Assembly (NCBI RefSeq): GCF_002028545.1
Contig: NZ_MWPQ01000055.1
Span: forward strand, 1 to 64,000
Length of the DNA: 64,000 nucleotides
DNA from: Nitrobacter vulgaris
GTDB lineage: Bacteria > Pseudomonadota > Alphaproteobacteria > Rhizobiales > Xanthobacteraceae
Direction: 5' to 3'
The stretch's first letter is position 1. Every line of letters begins with the position of its first letter. This document shows positions 26,234 through 36,045 of this stretch, in pieces. The notes beneath the pieces were generated by a model that had not been told where the DNA came from, did not search any database, and saw only the letters and a program-made list of their open reading frames with translations. Both the position numbers and the translations under genes were made by a program.

Positions 26234-27430
26234 ATGACAAAATCCTTCCGCACCCTCGATGACGTTGACGTTAGAGGAAAGCGCGTCCTGCTGCGCGTCG
26301 ACCTCAACGTCCCCATGGAGCAGGGGCGCGTTACCGACGCCACGCGGTTGGAACGGGTGGCGCCGACGATCACGGAAATAGCGGACAAGGGTGGCAAAGC
26401 GATCCTGCTGGCGCATTTCGGCCGGCCCAAGGGTCCCGATCCCAAAAACTCGTTGCGGCCGGTCGCGGCGGAACTTGCCAAAGTACTCGGCAAACCGGTC
26501 GCGTTCGCCGACGACTGCGTCGGCGAACCGGCACAACAGGCGATCGCCGCGATGAAGGATGGCGACATCCTGTGCCTGGAAAATACCCGCTTCCACAAGG
26601 AAGAGGAAAAGAACGATCCGGAGTTCGTCGCCGAACTCGCCAAGCTCGGCGATATCTGGGTCAACGACGCCTTCTCAGCCGCGCATCGCGCCCACGTCTC
26701 GACCGAAGGTCTCGGCCACAAGCTGCCGGGTTATGCCGGACGCACCATGCAGGCCGAGCTTGAAGCGCTCAACAAAGCGCTCGAAGCACCGACCAAACCC
26801 GTCATCGCCGTGATCGGCGGCGCAAAGGTCTCGACCAAAATCGACCTCCTGGAAAACCTCGTCAGCAAGGTCGATGCGCTGGTGATCGGCGGCGGCATGG
26901 CCAACACCTTCCTGCACGCGCAGGGCATCAACATCGGCAAATCGCTGGCGGAAAAAGATCTCGCGGCGACCGCGCTACGCATTATGGAAAAAGCCGAGGC
27001 CGCCAACTGCGCCATCATCCTGCCGGTGGATGCGACCGTGGCATTCCATTTCGCTGCCAACGCGCCGTCCCAAGCCTACGGGCTCGACGCTATTCCTGCG
27101 GAGGGGATGATTCTCGATGTTGGACCGCAGTCGGTGGAGCGCGTTCATTCGGCCATCGACGACGCCGCAACGCTGGTCTGGAACGGCCCGCTCGGCGCGT
27201 TCGAACTGACCCCTTTCGATCATGGCACCGTCGTCGCGGCAAAACACGCGGCAGCCCGCACCAAGACTGGAAAGCTGGTGTCGGTCGCAGGCGGCGGCGA
27301 TACAGTCGCGGCGTTGAACCAGGCTGGCGTAGCCGGTGACTTCACCTATGTTTCAACGGCCGGCGGCGCGTTCCTGGAGTGGATGGAAGGCAAGCCGCTG
27401 CCCGGCGTTGAGGTGCTAAGGGCAAAATGA
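26234..27430 (+). CDS. pgk: Phosphoglycerate kinase
   Basis: A 398-residue kinase with the family markers RVDLNVPM (about 20), [10 protein letters not shown] (about 62), the substrate Arg region NTRFHKEE, and the nucleotide-site [11 protein letters not shown] (about 355). The start [16 protein letters not shown] is chosen over an open frame 33 codons longer that would run through the intergenic hairpin region. It acts after GAPDH in glycolysis, or before it in carbon fixation. Confidence 0.95.
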   Translation: MTKSFRTLDDVDVRGKRVLLRVDLNVPMEQGRVTDATRLERVAPTITEIADKGGKAILLAHFGRPKGPDPKNSLRPVAAELAKVLGKPVAFADDCVGEPAQQAIAAMKDGDILCLENTRFHKEEEKNDPEFVAELAKLGDIWVNDAFSAAHRAHVSTEGLGHKLPGYAGRTMQAELEALNKALEAPTKPVIAVIGGAKVSTKIDLLENLVSKVDALVIGGGMANTFLHAQGINIGKSLAEKDLAATALRIMEKAEAANCAIILPVDATVAFHFAANAPSQAYGLDAIPAEGMILDVGPQSVERVHSAIDDAATLVWNGPLGAFELTPFDHGTVVAAKHAAARTKTGKLVSVAGGGDTVAALNQAGVAGDFTYVSTAGGAFLEWMEGKPLPGVEVLRAK

Positions 27431-27451
27431 CGCTGCTCCTCGCGGCAAAAT

Positions 27452-27479
27452 GAGTTGCGGTGTCAGAAAACCGCAACTC
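27452..27479 (+). promoter_or_regulatory. Hairpin between pgk and fba
   Basis: Arms GAGTTGCGGT (27452-27461) and ACCGCAACTC (27470-27479) with an 8-base loop, 22 bp after the pgk stop. No T run follows. It resembles the element in the gap-pgk gap in place and type. Confidence 0.45.
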
Positions 27480-27548
27480 TCATGCCTGCATGATCCTCAA
27501 GTTCCGACCTTATCGGAAGTCGGATGAGGTATGCAGGAGGAGCCGCTG

Positions 27549-28580
27549 ATGAATCTCGCTGACCTCAACGAAGTGGCGCAGGCCATGGTCGCGCCGGGCA
27601 AGGGCATTCTTGCCGCCGACGAATCGTCTCCCACCATCACCAAACGGTTCAACGCCATCGGCGTGACATCCACCGATGAAAGCCGGCGCGACTATCGCGA
27701 GATGATGTTCCGCGCCGCCGACGCCATGACGAAATACATCTCCGGCGTTATCCTTTATGACGAAACGATCTGGCAGAACGCGAAGGACGGCACGCCGCTG
27801 ATCAAACTGATCGAGCAGGCCGGCGCCATTCCCGGCATCAAGGTCGATGAAGGAACGCAACCCTTACCCGCATGTCCCGGCGAACTCGTGACCGTTGGAC
27901 TGGACCGGCTCGCGGAGCGGCTGAAAAAATACTACGCTCAGGGTGCACGCTTCGCGAAATGGCGCGCGGTGATCGACATCAACACGGCGGGTCGTATCCC
28001 GAGCATGACGGCGATCGGCGTCAATGCTCATGCCCTGGGGCGCTACGCCGCGCTGTGCCAGGCTGCCCAAATCGTACCTATCGTCGAACCGGAAGTGTTG
28101 ATGGACGGCGATCACGACATCGATCGCTGCTTTGAGGTCACGACGCGCGTGCTCAACGTGACGTTCCAGGAATTGCGCAAGCAGCGCGTCGCGCTGGAAG
28201 GTATGATTTTGAAGCCAAATATGGCGGTCCCGGGCAAAAAGAGCGGGAAAAATGCATCGGTCGAAGAGGTCGCGGAAAGGACGGTGCGCATGCTGAAGGC
28301 CTGCGTGCCGGCCGCCGTCCCCGGTATCGCGTTTCTGTCCGGCGGACAGTCCGACGAGGAGGCCACAGCCCATCTCGATGCCATGAATCGGATAGACAAC
28401 CTGCCGTGGAGGCTCACCTTCTCCTACGGCCGCGCGTTACAGGCGGCGCCGCAGAAGGCGTGGTCCGGCAAGTCCGAGAACGTCGCAGCCGGGCAACGGG
28501 CTCTCATCCACCGGGCGCGGATGAATTCGCTCGCAAGCAAAGGAGAGTGGAGAGCCGACCTCGAGGAGAAAGCTGCGTGA
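27549..28580 (+). CDS. fba: Class I fructose-bisphosphate aldolase
   Basis: A 343-residue class I (Schiff-base) aldolase. The start MNLADLNEVAQAMVAPGKG is set by AGGAGG 8-13 bp upstream. Features are ILAADESSPTITKRF (about 25), the Schiff-base Lys in GMILKPNMAVPG (about 222), and FLSGGQSDEEAT (about 262). It splits or forms fructose-1,6-bisphosphate (or sedoheptulose-1,7-bisphosphate). A probable terminator follows. Confidence 0.93.
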   Translation: MNLADLNEVAQAMVAPGKGILAADESSPTITKRFNAIGVTSTDESRRDYREMMFRAADAMTKYISGVILYDETIWQNAKDGTPLIKLIEQAGAIPGIKVDEGTQPLPACPGELVTVGLDRLAERLKKYYAQGARFAKWRAVIDINTAGRIPSMTAIGVNAHALGRYAALCQAAQIVPIVEPEVLMDGDHDIDRCFEVTTRVLNVTFQELRKQRVALEGMILKPNMAVPGKKSGKNASVEEVAERTVRMLKACVPAAVPGIAFLSGGQSDEEATAHLDAMNRIDNLPWRLTFSYGRALQAAPQKAWSGKSENVAAGQRALIHRARMNSLASKGEWRADLEEKAA

Positions 28581-28616
28581 GGGATTACCGCCCAAGCGCC
28601 TGTCCATGATTTGCCC

Positions 28617-28643
28617 TTGCGGTACGACGCCGCAACTGTTTTT
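28617..28643 (+). terminator. Probable terminator after fba
   Basis: Stem TTGCGG (28617-28622) / CCGCAA (28630-28635), loop of 7, then CTGTTTTT. The stem is short, so strength is uncertain. It lies 37 bp after the fba stop. Confidence 0.45.
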
Positions 28644-28853
28644 GAGGGTCGATGCCTGAATCACGGGCGCGGAGAAGGTGCTGCGCCCTGATATCGCGAT
28701 GATTTTGGATCAGATCGATCCGAATGATGAACGTGATCTACCAGCAGGTCGAACGCCGCTAAAACTTTCCCCTGCTGCTCACGCTAAATTCGACGAAAAT
28801 GTCCTGACATTGAGCCGCTCACTTTCACCTGTCCGGCTACCTGAGGCCCTCCG

Positions 28854-29549
28854 ATGCTCGCGAAATCAGCCCCCCTCCGGCCCGCGCCGCGTCTTTATCT
28901 GGCGACGCCGGAGATTGACGATCCGGCAAGGATCATGACGCCACTGGCCGACGCGCTGGCGTCCGCGGATGTCGCCGCAGTGCTGATGCGGCTCGCGCCC
29001 TCCGATCCACGCACAATGATGTCGCGCATCAAGGTTCTCGCGCCGTTGATCCAGAATAGCGGCGCTGCGCTTTTGCTCGATGGTCACGCCGATCTGGTCG
29101 CGCGGTCCGGCGCCGACGGCGCACATTTTACCGGTATCGAGGCGCTGCAGGAGGCAATGCCGCCACTAAAACCCGACCGCATCGTCGGCGTTGGCGGCTT
29201 GTCGACACGCCATGACGCCATGGTCGCTGGCGAGACCGGCGCCGACTACGTGCTGTTCGGCGAGCCGGATAAGACCGGTGATCGGCCGTCCGCGGAAGCG
29301 ATTGCTGATCGGTTGACATGGTGGGCCGAACTGTTCGAGCCGCCCTGCGTCGCCCACGCCGCGAACCTCAATGAAGCACAGGTTTTCGCAGCATCGGGTG
29401 CGGATTTCGTGCTGGTCGACGACATCGTCTGGAACGACCCCCGCGGCGCGGCGCTGGCGCTCACGGATGTCGCAACCGCAATCTGCCAAGGTTTCGGATC
29501 GCAAGGAAGCGCGCAACGTGCGGACCATCCTAATGGGGACGCCGGATGA
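28854..29549 (+). CDS. ThiE-like thiamine phosphate synthase family protein
   Basis: A 231-residue TIM-barrel protein of the ThiE/TenI type: PRLYLATPEIDDP at the first strand, LLLDGHADLVARSGADGAHF (about 70-95, in place of the canonical GADGVHLG), and VGGLSTRHDAMVAGETGADYV (about 113-135). The last 30 residues look unstructured. It overlaps the next gene by 4 bp (ATGA). No other thiamine genes are near. A true thiamine phosphate synthase role is possible but a divergent paralogue is equally likely. Confidence 0.75.
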   Translation: MLAKSAPLRPAPRLYLATPEIDDPARIMTPLADALASADVAAVLMRLAPSDPRTMMSRIKVLAPLIQNSGAALLLDGHADLVARSGADGAHFTGIEALQEAMPPLKPDRIVGVGGLSTRHDAMVAGETGADYVLFGEPDKTGDRPSAEAIADRLTWWAELFEPPCVAHAANLNEAQVFAASGADFVLVDDIVWNDPRGAALALTDVATAICQGFGSQGSAQRADHPNGDAG

Positions 29550-30586
29550 CCTTCCTGCGTCCTGTTGTCATCGTCGCCAGCATTCTCATGCTCGGGGAAA
29601 GCGCCCTGGCGCAGCTCCAGTCAGCGCCGACGGCCGCCCCCCCATCCGCCAGCAAGAACGTGAAGACGAAGACCATCAAGTCGGTCCCGCCAACGCCACC
29701 AGCCAGGCCCGAACCGGACAACAAGGCGAGCGCACAAGCCCCTGACGACCCGAATGCGGATCTGGTCTACGGCGCCTATCAGCGCGGTCTCTACAAGACC
29801 GCGTTTGATCTCGCATTGAAACAGGCACAGGAAAACAAGGCTCCCGCCGCCATGACCATGCTCGGCGAGCTCTACGCCAATGGGCTCGGGGTCAAGCGCG
29901 ACTACGGCAAGGCAATCGAGTGGCACCAGCGTGCGGCCGATCTGGGGGATCGCGAAGCAATGTTCGCACTCGCGATGCTTCGCATCAGCGGACGCGGCGG
30001 ACCGCCCGACAGGGCGAGCGCTGTAAAATGGCTGGCTTCGTCCGCCAAGCTAGGCCAGCCCAAAGCCGCCTACAACCTGGCCCTTCTCTACATGGACGGG
30101 CAAACGCTGCCGCAGGACTTCAAGCGCGCCGCCGAACTGCTGCGATCCGCAGCCGACGCCGGCACCCCGGAGGCGCAATATGCGCTGGCGACCTTCTACA
30201 AGGAGGGCAACGGCCTCGAAAAGAATCTCTACAAGTCAGTGCGGCTGTTGCAGGCGGCCTCGCTCGCCGGCAACGTCGATGCCGAAGTCGAGTATGCGAT
30301 CGCGCTGTTCAACGGCAGCGGCACCGAGAAGAACGAGGCCGCCGCGGTATCGCTGCTGCGCAAAGCCGCCAGGCAAAACAGCGCGATCGCTCAAAATCGC
30401 CTCGCCCGGGTTCTCGTCACGGACATGGGCGTGCCAACAAACAAGATCGAAGGCCTGAAATGGCACATCGTGGCGAAGACCGCCGGCAAGGGCGATCTGA
30501 TGCTCGACGAAGCGATGGCGCAGGCAACGCCCGAAGAACGCGCCAAGGCGGAGAGCGCCGCCCGTAAATGGCTTGGAATCCAATGA
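29546..30586 (+). CDS. Exported Sel1-repeat (TPR-like) protein
   Basis: A 346-residue protein with a signal peptide (MTFLRPVVIVASILMLGESALA), a Pro/Lys-rich linker (about 30-70), then a series of about six Sel1-like repeats (about 75-320), for example MTMLGELYANGLGVKRDYGKA, MFALAMLRISGRGGPPDRAS and AQYALATFYKEGNGLEKNLY. These form a solenoid for protein binding, likely in the periplasm. It is translationally coupled to the ThiE-like gene and its end lies 61 bp before the phosphatase start. Confidence 0.85.
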   Translation: MTFLRPVVIVASILMLGESALAQLQSAPTAAPPSASKNVKTKTIKSVPPTPPARPEPDNKASAQAPDDPNADLVYGAYQRGLYKTAFDLALKQAQENKAPAAMTMLGELYANGLGVKRDYGKAIEWHQRAADLGDREAMFALAMLRISGRGGPPDRASAVKWLASSAKLGQPKAAYNLALLYMDGQTLPQDFKRAAELLRSAADAGTPEAQYALATFYKEGNGLEKNLYKSVRLLQAASLAGNVDAEVEYAIALFNGSGTEKNEAAAVSLLRKAARQNSAIAQNRLARVLVTDMGVPTNKIEGLKWHIVAKTAGKGDLMLDEAMAQATPEERAKAESAARKWLGIQ

Positions 30587-30647
30587 ACCGCTTGACGGGA
30601 ACCTTCCCGCAGGGCACCCAGACCTCATCATCCACCTGAGCTCAATC

Positions 30648-31439
30648 ATGCTGCAATCCGCTCTCATGAACGTCATGGTCAAGGCTGCGCGCCGCGCCGG
30701 CCGGAGCCTGAAACGCGATCTCGGCGAGATCGAGAATCTTCAGGTGTCACTGAAGGGACCTGCGAACTTCGTGAGTCTCGCGGACAAGCGGGCGGAGGAC
30801 ATCCTGTATGAGGAGCTCAGCAAGGCACGTCCCGGCTACGGCTTTTTCGGCGAAGAAGGCGGCAACCGCGAGGGCACGGACAAGAGCCACACCTGGATCG
30901 TCGATCCGCTCGACGGCACCACCAACTTCCTGCACGGCATTCCGCATTTCGGAGTCTCGATCGGCCTGCAGCGTGACGGCGTGCTGATTGCCGGCCTCGT
31001 TTACAATCCCGCCAATGACGAGCTCTACACCGCGGAGCGCGGCAAGGGTGCCTTTCTCAACGATCAGCGGCTGCGCGTGTCGGGGCGCCGCCAGATGAAC
31101 GACTGCGTTATCGCCTGCGGCCTGCCGCATATCGGACGCGGTGACCATGAATTGTCGCGACGGGAGATGGCCGCCCTGCAGCCGAAGGTGGCGGGCCTGC
31201 GGCGTTTCGGCGCGGCCTCGCTCGATCTCGTCTTTGTCGCGGCGGGACGCATCGACGGCTACTGGGAGCGCAACCTGCAGCCGTGGGATATTGCGGGCGG
31301 ACAGATCATCGTGCGCGAGGCCGGCGGCATCGTCAGCGGCATCCAGGGCGATGACGATCCGCTCGCGACCGGTGATGTGATCTGCGGCAACGAGTTCGTC
31401 CACGCCGAACTCGTAAAAATCCTCAAGCCGCTGGGATAA
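30648..31439 (+). CDS. suhB: Inositol monophosphatase family protein (SuhB-like)
   Basis: A 263-residue Mg2+-dependent phosphatase. The start MLQSALMNVMVKAARRAG is typical for the family; the longer frame would overlap the Sel1 gene. Metal-site motifs are GFFGEEGGNREG (Glu, about 67), WIVDPLDGTTNFLHG (Asp pair, about 84-88) and WERNLQPWDIAGGQII (Asp, about 212). It may act on inositol phosphate or similar sugar phosphates; SuhB proteins can also bind Nus factors. Confidence 0.9.
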   Translation: MLQSALMNVMVKAARRAGRSLKRDLGEIENLQVSLKGPANFVSLADKRAEDILYEELSKARPGYGFFGEEGGNREGTDKSHTWIVDPLDGTTNFLHGIPHFGVSIGLQRDGVLIAGLVYNPANDELYTAERGKGAFLNDQRLRVSGRRQMNDCVIACGLPHIGRGDHELSRREMAALQPKVAGLRRFGAASLDLVFVAAGRIDGYWERNLQPWDIAGGQIIVREAGGIVSGIQGDDDPLATGDVICGNEFVHAELVKILKPLG

Positions 31440-31632
31440 TGGCCCAGGCCAATGAAGGCGTTTGCTCGACGCAAAGCGGTTCTGACGCCTGCGCTACAAA
31501 AACTGAGTCAGCGAGGACAATGGTCATGGCTGACGATTGTTAGCGCGACGATGGAAATATCTCACGCATACCGCACCCGCTGGAAGCTTCAGAGTCTTTC
31601 ACCGCTGTCGTGACGCACGGAAACTCCGCTGG

Positions 31633-34600
31633 TTATTCCGCTGGATGCAGCGGTGCCGGCGGCCCGTGGATTTCCGGCTCGCCCACCGGCTCCAATCCGC
31701 TCTTGTCGCGCCCGAGTATGCGCATCACGACGACGAAAAACACCGGCACCATCAAGAGCGCCAGCACCACCACCGCGATCATGCCGCCCATCACGCTGGT
31801 GCCGAGCGCCTGCTGGCTCGCTCCGCCTGCACCGCTTGCAACGACCATCGGCAGCACGCCGGAGACGAATGCAAGGCCGGTCATCAAAATCGGGCGGAAG
31901 CGCAGCGCGCACGCCTCCATCGTGGCTTCGATGAGCGGCTTGCCCTGCGCGCGCAAATCCTTGGCGAATTCGACGATAAGGATAGCGTCCTTGGCCGCTA
32001 GGCCGATGATGGTGACGAGTCCGACGGTGAAATAGACGTCGTTGGCAAGCCCGCGCGTTGTCGCCGCCAGCACCGCGCCGCAGATCCCGAGCGGCACCGT
32101 CAGCAACACTGCGAGCGGAATGGTCCAGCTTTCATAAAGCGCAGCCAGGCAGAGGAACACCACTAGCGCCGAGAGCGCGAGCAGGAACGGCGCCTGTGAT
32201 CCCGACAACTTTTCCTGCAACGACTGACCGGTCCATTCATAGCCAAAGCCGCGCGGAAGACGATCAGCCAGCCGTTCCATCTCGGCGATCGCATCGCCGG
32301 AGGTGAAGCCCGCCCGCGCCTCTCCGGTGATGCGCATTGACGGATAGTAGTTGAAGCCGACGACCTGTGTCGGCCCCTTCGACCATTCGATGGAGGAGAA
32401 GGAGGAGAACGGAACCAGCCCCCCACTGCTGTTCTTGACGTTGTAGTTGAGGATGTCTTGCGCCGTGGTGCGGCCGTCGCGATCCGATTGCACGATCACG
32501 CGCTGCATCCGCCCGCGGTTGGGGAAGTCGTTGACATAGGTCGAGCCGAGATTGGTCGACATGGTATCGTTGATATCCTCGAACGTAACTCCCAGGGCGC
32601 TGGCCTTCTCGCGATCGATCGTGAGATTGACCTGCCCCGCCGACGGCAAACCCTCGACATAGACATTCTGCAGGATCGGACTGGCATTGGCCTCGGCGAT
32701 CAGCTGAGCGGTCGCCTGCAACAACGCCGGGTAGCCTTTTTGGCCGCGATCCTGCAAACGGAAGCTAAAACCCGAAGAATTGCCGAGGTTGTCGATCGGC
32801 GGCGGCTGCAGCGCGGTGATCTTGGCGTCGCGTAGCGACAACAGATCGCGATTGGCATCAGCGACGATATTGGCGGCTGAATCTTTCTCAGGCCGCTCCG
32901 ACCAGTCCTTCAGGGTAATAAACGCCTGCGCCGTGTTCATGCCCTGCCCCGAATAGGCAAAACCGGTCAGAAAAGTGACATCCTGAATCCCCGGCCGTTT
33001 GGCCAGGTATTTTTCGACCGCCTCCACAGCCGTTTCGGTGCGCCCGTGGGACGAATCCGCCGGCGTCTGCACGTCGGTCGTGATGAAGCCCTGATCGTCC
33101 ACCGGCAGAAAGCCGGCGGGCAATCGAACGAAAGCCCAGACCAGAGCACCGACCAGAACGGCGTAAATCAGCATCAGGCGTCCGGTTCGCCTCAGCGACC
33201 AGCCGACCGTCGAGACATAGCGGCCACGCACGCTCTCCAGCGCGCGATTGAACCAGCCGAACAAGCCTCTGCGGGCGTGGGCGTGTCCGGCCTCTACGGG
33301 CTTGAGCAGCGTGGCGCACAGCGCCGGCGACAGCGACAGCGCCATCAGAGCAGAGAAGGCGATCGCGGAAACCACTGTGACGGAGAACTGCCTGTAGATG
33401 ATGCCGACAGAGCCCGGAAAGAACGCCATCGGCACGAACACCGCCATCAGCACCAGCGTGATGCCGATGATGGCGCTCGTGATCTGCGACATCGCCTTAC
33501 GCGCCGCTTCCTTGGGCGGCAGTCCCTCCTCCGCCATGATGCGCTCGACATTCTCCACCACGACGATGGCGTCGTCGACCAGAATGCCGATCGCCAGCAC
33601 CATGCCGAACATTGTCAGCATGTTGATGGAATAGCCGGCGATTAGCAGCACCGAACAGGTGCCGAGCAGCGCTACCGGCACCACGATGATCGGGATGATC
33701 GTGTAACGGATGTTCTGCAGGAACAGAAACATCACGAGAAACACCAGCACCACCGCCTCGATCAGCGTATGCACGACCTTTTCGATCGAGGCTTCCACCA
33801 CGGGCGTGATGTTGTAAGGGATACCGTAGGCGATATTCGCCGGAAAGAACTTCGAAAGTTCCTTCATCTTGGCTTCCACCGCGCTCGCGGTGGCAAGCGC
33901 GTTGGCGCCCGGCGCGAGCAGCACCGAAAGACCCGCGGTCGGCTTGCCGTTGAGGCGAGTGGTGAATCGGTAATCCATGCCGCCAACCTCGACCCGCGCC
34001 ACGTCGCGCAGGCGTACGGCGGAGCCGTCGCGGTTGGCGCGCAGCAAAATGGAGCCGAATTCCTCGGGCGTGGTGAGTTGCCCCTTGACCAATACCAGCG
34101 CCGCAGTTTTCTGCCCGTCCCGGCTCGGCGGTCCACCGACGCTGCCCGAAGCCACCTGCGCGTTCTGCGCCGCAATCGCCTTGGTAACGTCTTCCGACGT
34201 CAGATCGTAGCCAACGAGCTTTTCTGGATCGAGCCAGACTCGCAACGAGCGTTCGGTGGAGAACAGTGTGGCCCGGCCGACGCCAGGGATACGCCGGATT
34301 TCCCCGATGATGTTACGGGTCATAAAATCGCCGAGGCCGACCTCATCCAGACTGCCGTCTGTCGAACGCAGCGTGATGATCTGCAACACCGCGCTCGAGG
34401 CTTCCTGGACCAGGATGCCTTCCTTCAGCACGGCCGCGGGCAAGCGAGCCTCGATGCGCTTGATGCGATTCTGCACGTCCACCGACGCGAGAGCCGTGGA
34501 GGTGCCGGGAACAAAGAACGCGGTGATCTCAACCTGCCCCAGAGAATCACTGGTGGATTCGAAATTGAGGATGCCCGTCGCGCCGTTGAGCTGTTCCTCG

Positions 34601-34794
34601 ATCAGGCGCGTGACGCTGTTATAAAGGTTCTCCGGCGAGGCGCCGGGATACACGGTCGCGACCGAGATCGAAGGCGGCGCGATGATCGGATACTGCGCGA
34701 TGCCCAGGAATGGAATCGAAATCGTGCCGATCAAACAGATGAACAGCGCGACGACCCACGCGAAGATCGGCCGGTCGATGAAGAAAGCCGGCAT
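31633..34794 (-). CDS. RND multidrug efflux permease (HAE1 family, AcrB-like)
   Basis: A 1053-residue inner-membrane proton-driven pump. It begins MPAFFIDRPIFAWVVALFICL as in AcrB/MexB, with twelve membrane helices in two halves (first helix, 330-550, 870-1030) and two large periplasmic loops. The proton-relay Asp pair is in GILVDDAIVVVENVERIM (about 405) and the Lys/Thr helix in GLAAKDAILIVEFAKD (about 935). It follows the adaptor gene by 3 bp in one operon. No outer-membrane channel (TolC-like) gene is adjacent. Confidence 0.95.
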   Translation of the reverse strand: MPAFFIDRPIFAWVVALFICLIGTISIPFLGIAQYPIIAPPSISVATVYPGASPENLYNSVTRLIEEQLNGATGILNFESTSDSLGQVEITAFFVPGTSTALASVDVQNRIKRIEARLPAAVLKEGILVQEASSAVLQIITLRSTDGSLDEVGLGDFMTRNIIGEIRRIPGVGRATLFSTERSLRVWLDPEKLVGYDLTSEDVTKAIAAQNAQVASGSVGGPPSRDGQKTAALVLVKGQLTTPEEFGSILLRANRDGSAVRLRDVARVEVGGMDYRFTTRLNGKPTAGLSVLLAPGANALATASAVEAKMKELSKFFPANIAYGIPYNITPVVEASIEKVVHTLIEAVVLVFLVMFLFLQNIRYTIIPIIVVPVALLGTCSVLLIAGYSINMLTMFGMVLAIGILVDDAIVVVENVERIMAEEGLPPKEAARKAMSQITSAIIGITLVLMAVFVPMAFFPGSVGIIYRQFSVTVVSAIAFSALMALSLSPALCATLLKPVEAGHAHARRGLFGWFNRALESVRGRYVSTVGWSLRRTGRLMLIYAVLVGALVWAFVRLPAGFLPVDDQGFITTDVQTPADSSHGRTETAVEAVEKYLAKRPGIQDVTFLTGFAYSGQGMNTAQAFITLKDWSERPEKDSAANIVADANRDLLSLRDAKITALQPPPIDNLGNSSGFSFRLQDRGQKGYPALLQATAQLIAEANASPILQNVYVEGLPSAGQVNLTIDREKASALGVTFEDINDTMSTNLGSTYVNDFPNRGRMQRVIVQSDRDGRTTAQDILNYNVKNSSGGLVPFSSFSSIEWSKGPTQVVGFNYYPSMRITGEARAGFTSGDAIAEMERLADRLPRGFGYEWTGQSLQEKLSGSQAPFLLALSALVVFLCLAALYESWTIPLAVLLTVPLGICGAVLAATTRGLANDVYFTVGLVTIIGLAAKDAILIVEFAKDLRAQGKPLIEATMEACALRFRPILMTGLAFVSGVLPMVVASGAGGASQQALGTSVMGGMIAVVVLALLMVPVFFVVVMRILGRDKSGLEPVGEPEIHGPPAPLHPAE

Positions 34795-34797
34795 GCG

Positions 34798-36006
34798 TTA
34801 CCGCCGCGCGGACGCTGTCTCGCCCGCCAGCGCTCCGGTCTCCCGCGAAGCATCGGCTTCCGTCCACATCACGGCGCTGACCTTGTCGCCCGCCGTGAAC
34901 TTCTGGAAGCCTTCCACCACAACACGGTCGCCCGCCTTCAGCCCGTGGCTCACCATGGAGTGACCGTGTTGGACGGCAGCCGTCCGGATCGGACGCACGA
35001 TGACGCGACCGTCGTCTCTGACGACATAGACCTCGCTGCCGCCGCTGGCGTCGCGTTGCACCGCCTGTTGCGGAACGGCGATGGCATCGCTGTCGACGCC
35101 CTGCTCCAGCAGCACGCGAACGTACATGCCTGGCAGCAACTCGCGCTTCGGATTCGTAAATTCGCCGCGCAGCGTCACCTGACCGGTCGAGGCATCGACC
35201 TTAGCTTCAGAAAACAGGAACTTTCCGGGCACCGGGTAGAGCGTTCCATCGTCGAGCACGAGGCGGACCTTTGCAGCGCCCGGTGCGATGCGCTCCAGTT
35301 CGCCGGTCTCGAATGCACGACGCAGATTATTTAGCTCCGACACTGACTGGGTGAAGTCGGCATAAATCGTGTCGAGTTGCTGCACGGTCGCGAGGCTTGC
35401 CGCATCGTTCTGAATAACAAGCGCACCCTCCGTCACCTGAGCCGCGCCGACCACGCCGTCGATCGGCGCACGAATGGTGGTGTAATCAAGATGGAGCCGT
35501 GCTCGCGCCAAGTCCGCCTTGCGGCCAGCGACATCCGCCGCTGCCTGACGCATGTTAGCGATCGCCCTCTCGTTTTCGGCCTCTGAGGTGGCATGGCGGG
35601 CGGTCAGTTTCTCGATACGCCTCGCATGATGCGATGCCTGCTCGAATACGGCATTAGCCTTTGCCAGCGACGCCTCCGCGGCCTGCACTTCGACCGCGAA
35701 CGGCTCCGGATCGATCTGATACAGCGAGGCGCCCGCCTTCACTTCGCTGCCCTGCTGAAACAGCCGCTTGGTAATAATGCCGGAAACCCGTGGGCGTACT
35801 TCTGCAACCCGTAACGGCGAGATGCGGCCCGGCAGTTCGCGAACGATCGCATGCGGTTTCGGAACCACCGTGACGACGCTGACTTCGGGGATAACCGCTT
35901 TCACCGAAGCTTCGGCCGTAGCGGGCTCATCACAGCCGCCAAGGAGCGGCGACAGTCCGGCGAGCAAAATAGCCACCAACGTCAGACGTGAATTGAATCT
36001 TGGCAT
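34798..36006 (-). CDS. RND efflux periplasmic adaptor (MFP) lipoprotein
   Basis: A 402-residue membrane-fusion protein. The start MPRFNSRLTLVAILLAG gives a lipoprotein signal with lipobox LLGGC; a TTG start nine codons earlier is less likely. It has the barrel-sandwich/hairpin region (about 60-200, with RVSGIITKRLFQQGSEVKAGASLYQ), a beta-barrel domain and the membrane-proximal domain. It bridges the pump to an outer-membrane channel. A 24-bp inverted repeat lies 16-39 bp upstream of the start. Confidence 0.92.
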   Translation of the reverse strand: MPRFNSRLTLVAILLAGLSPLLGGCDEPATAEASVKAVIPEVSVVTVVPKPHAIVRELPGRISPLRVAEVRPRVSGIITKRLFQQGSEVKAGASLYQIDPEPFAVEVQAAEASLAKANAVFEQASHHARRIEKLTARHATSEAENERAIANMRQAAADVAGRKADLARARLHLDYTTIRAPIDGVVGAAQVTEGALVIQNDAASLATVQQLDTIYADFTQSVSELNNLRRAFETGELERIAPGAAKVRLVLDDGTLYPVPGKFLFSEAKVDASTGQVTLRGEFTNPKRELLPGMYVRVLLEQGVDSDAIAVPQQAVQRDASGGSEVYVVRDDGRVIVRPIRTAAVQHGHSMVSHGLKAGDRVVVEGFQKFTAGDKVSAVMWTEADASRETGALAGETASARR

Positions 36007-36021
36007 TGGAACTTGGAAACC

Positions 36022-36045
36022 TCGTATTCGCAAAGTGAAATACGA
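36022..36045. promoter_or_regulatory. Inverted repeat upstream of the efflux operon, likely operator
   Basis: Arms TCGTATT (36022-36028) and AATACGA (36039-36045) with a 10-bp spacer, total 24 bp, just upstream of the adaptor gene. The size suits a TetR/AcrR-type repressor, but no such gene is adjacent. A second perfect hairpin, GCGAAGC-N5-GCTTCGC, is at 36057-36075. Confidence 0.45.

Noticed and set aside
28678-28853. Short frame between fba and the ThiE-like gene
   Set aside because: No ribosome site, no family, and it runs out of frame into the ThiE-like gene.
33769-35334. 521-codon plus-strand frame opposite the RND genes
   Set aside because: Antisense to two intact efflux genes and with His/Arg/Asp-rich shadow composition.
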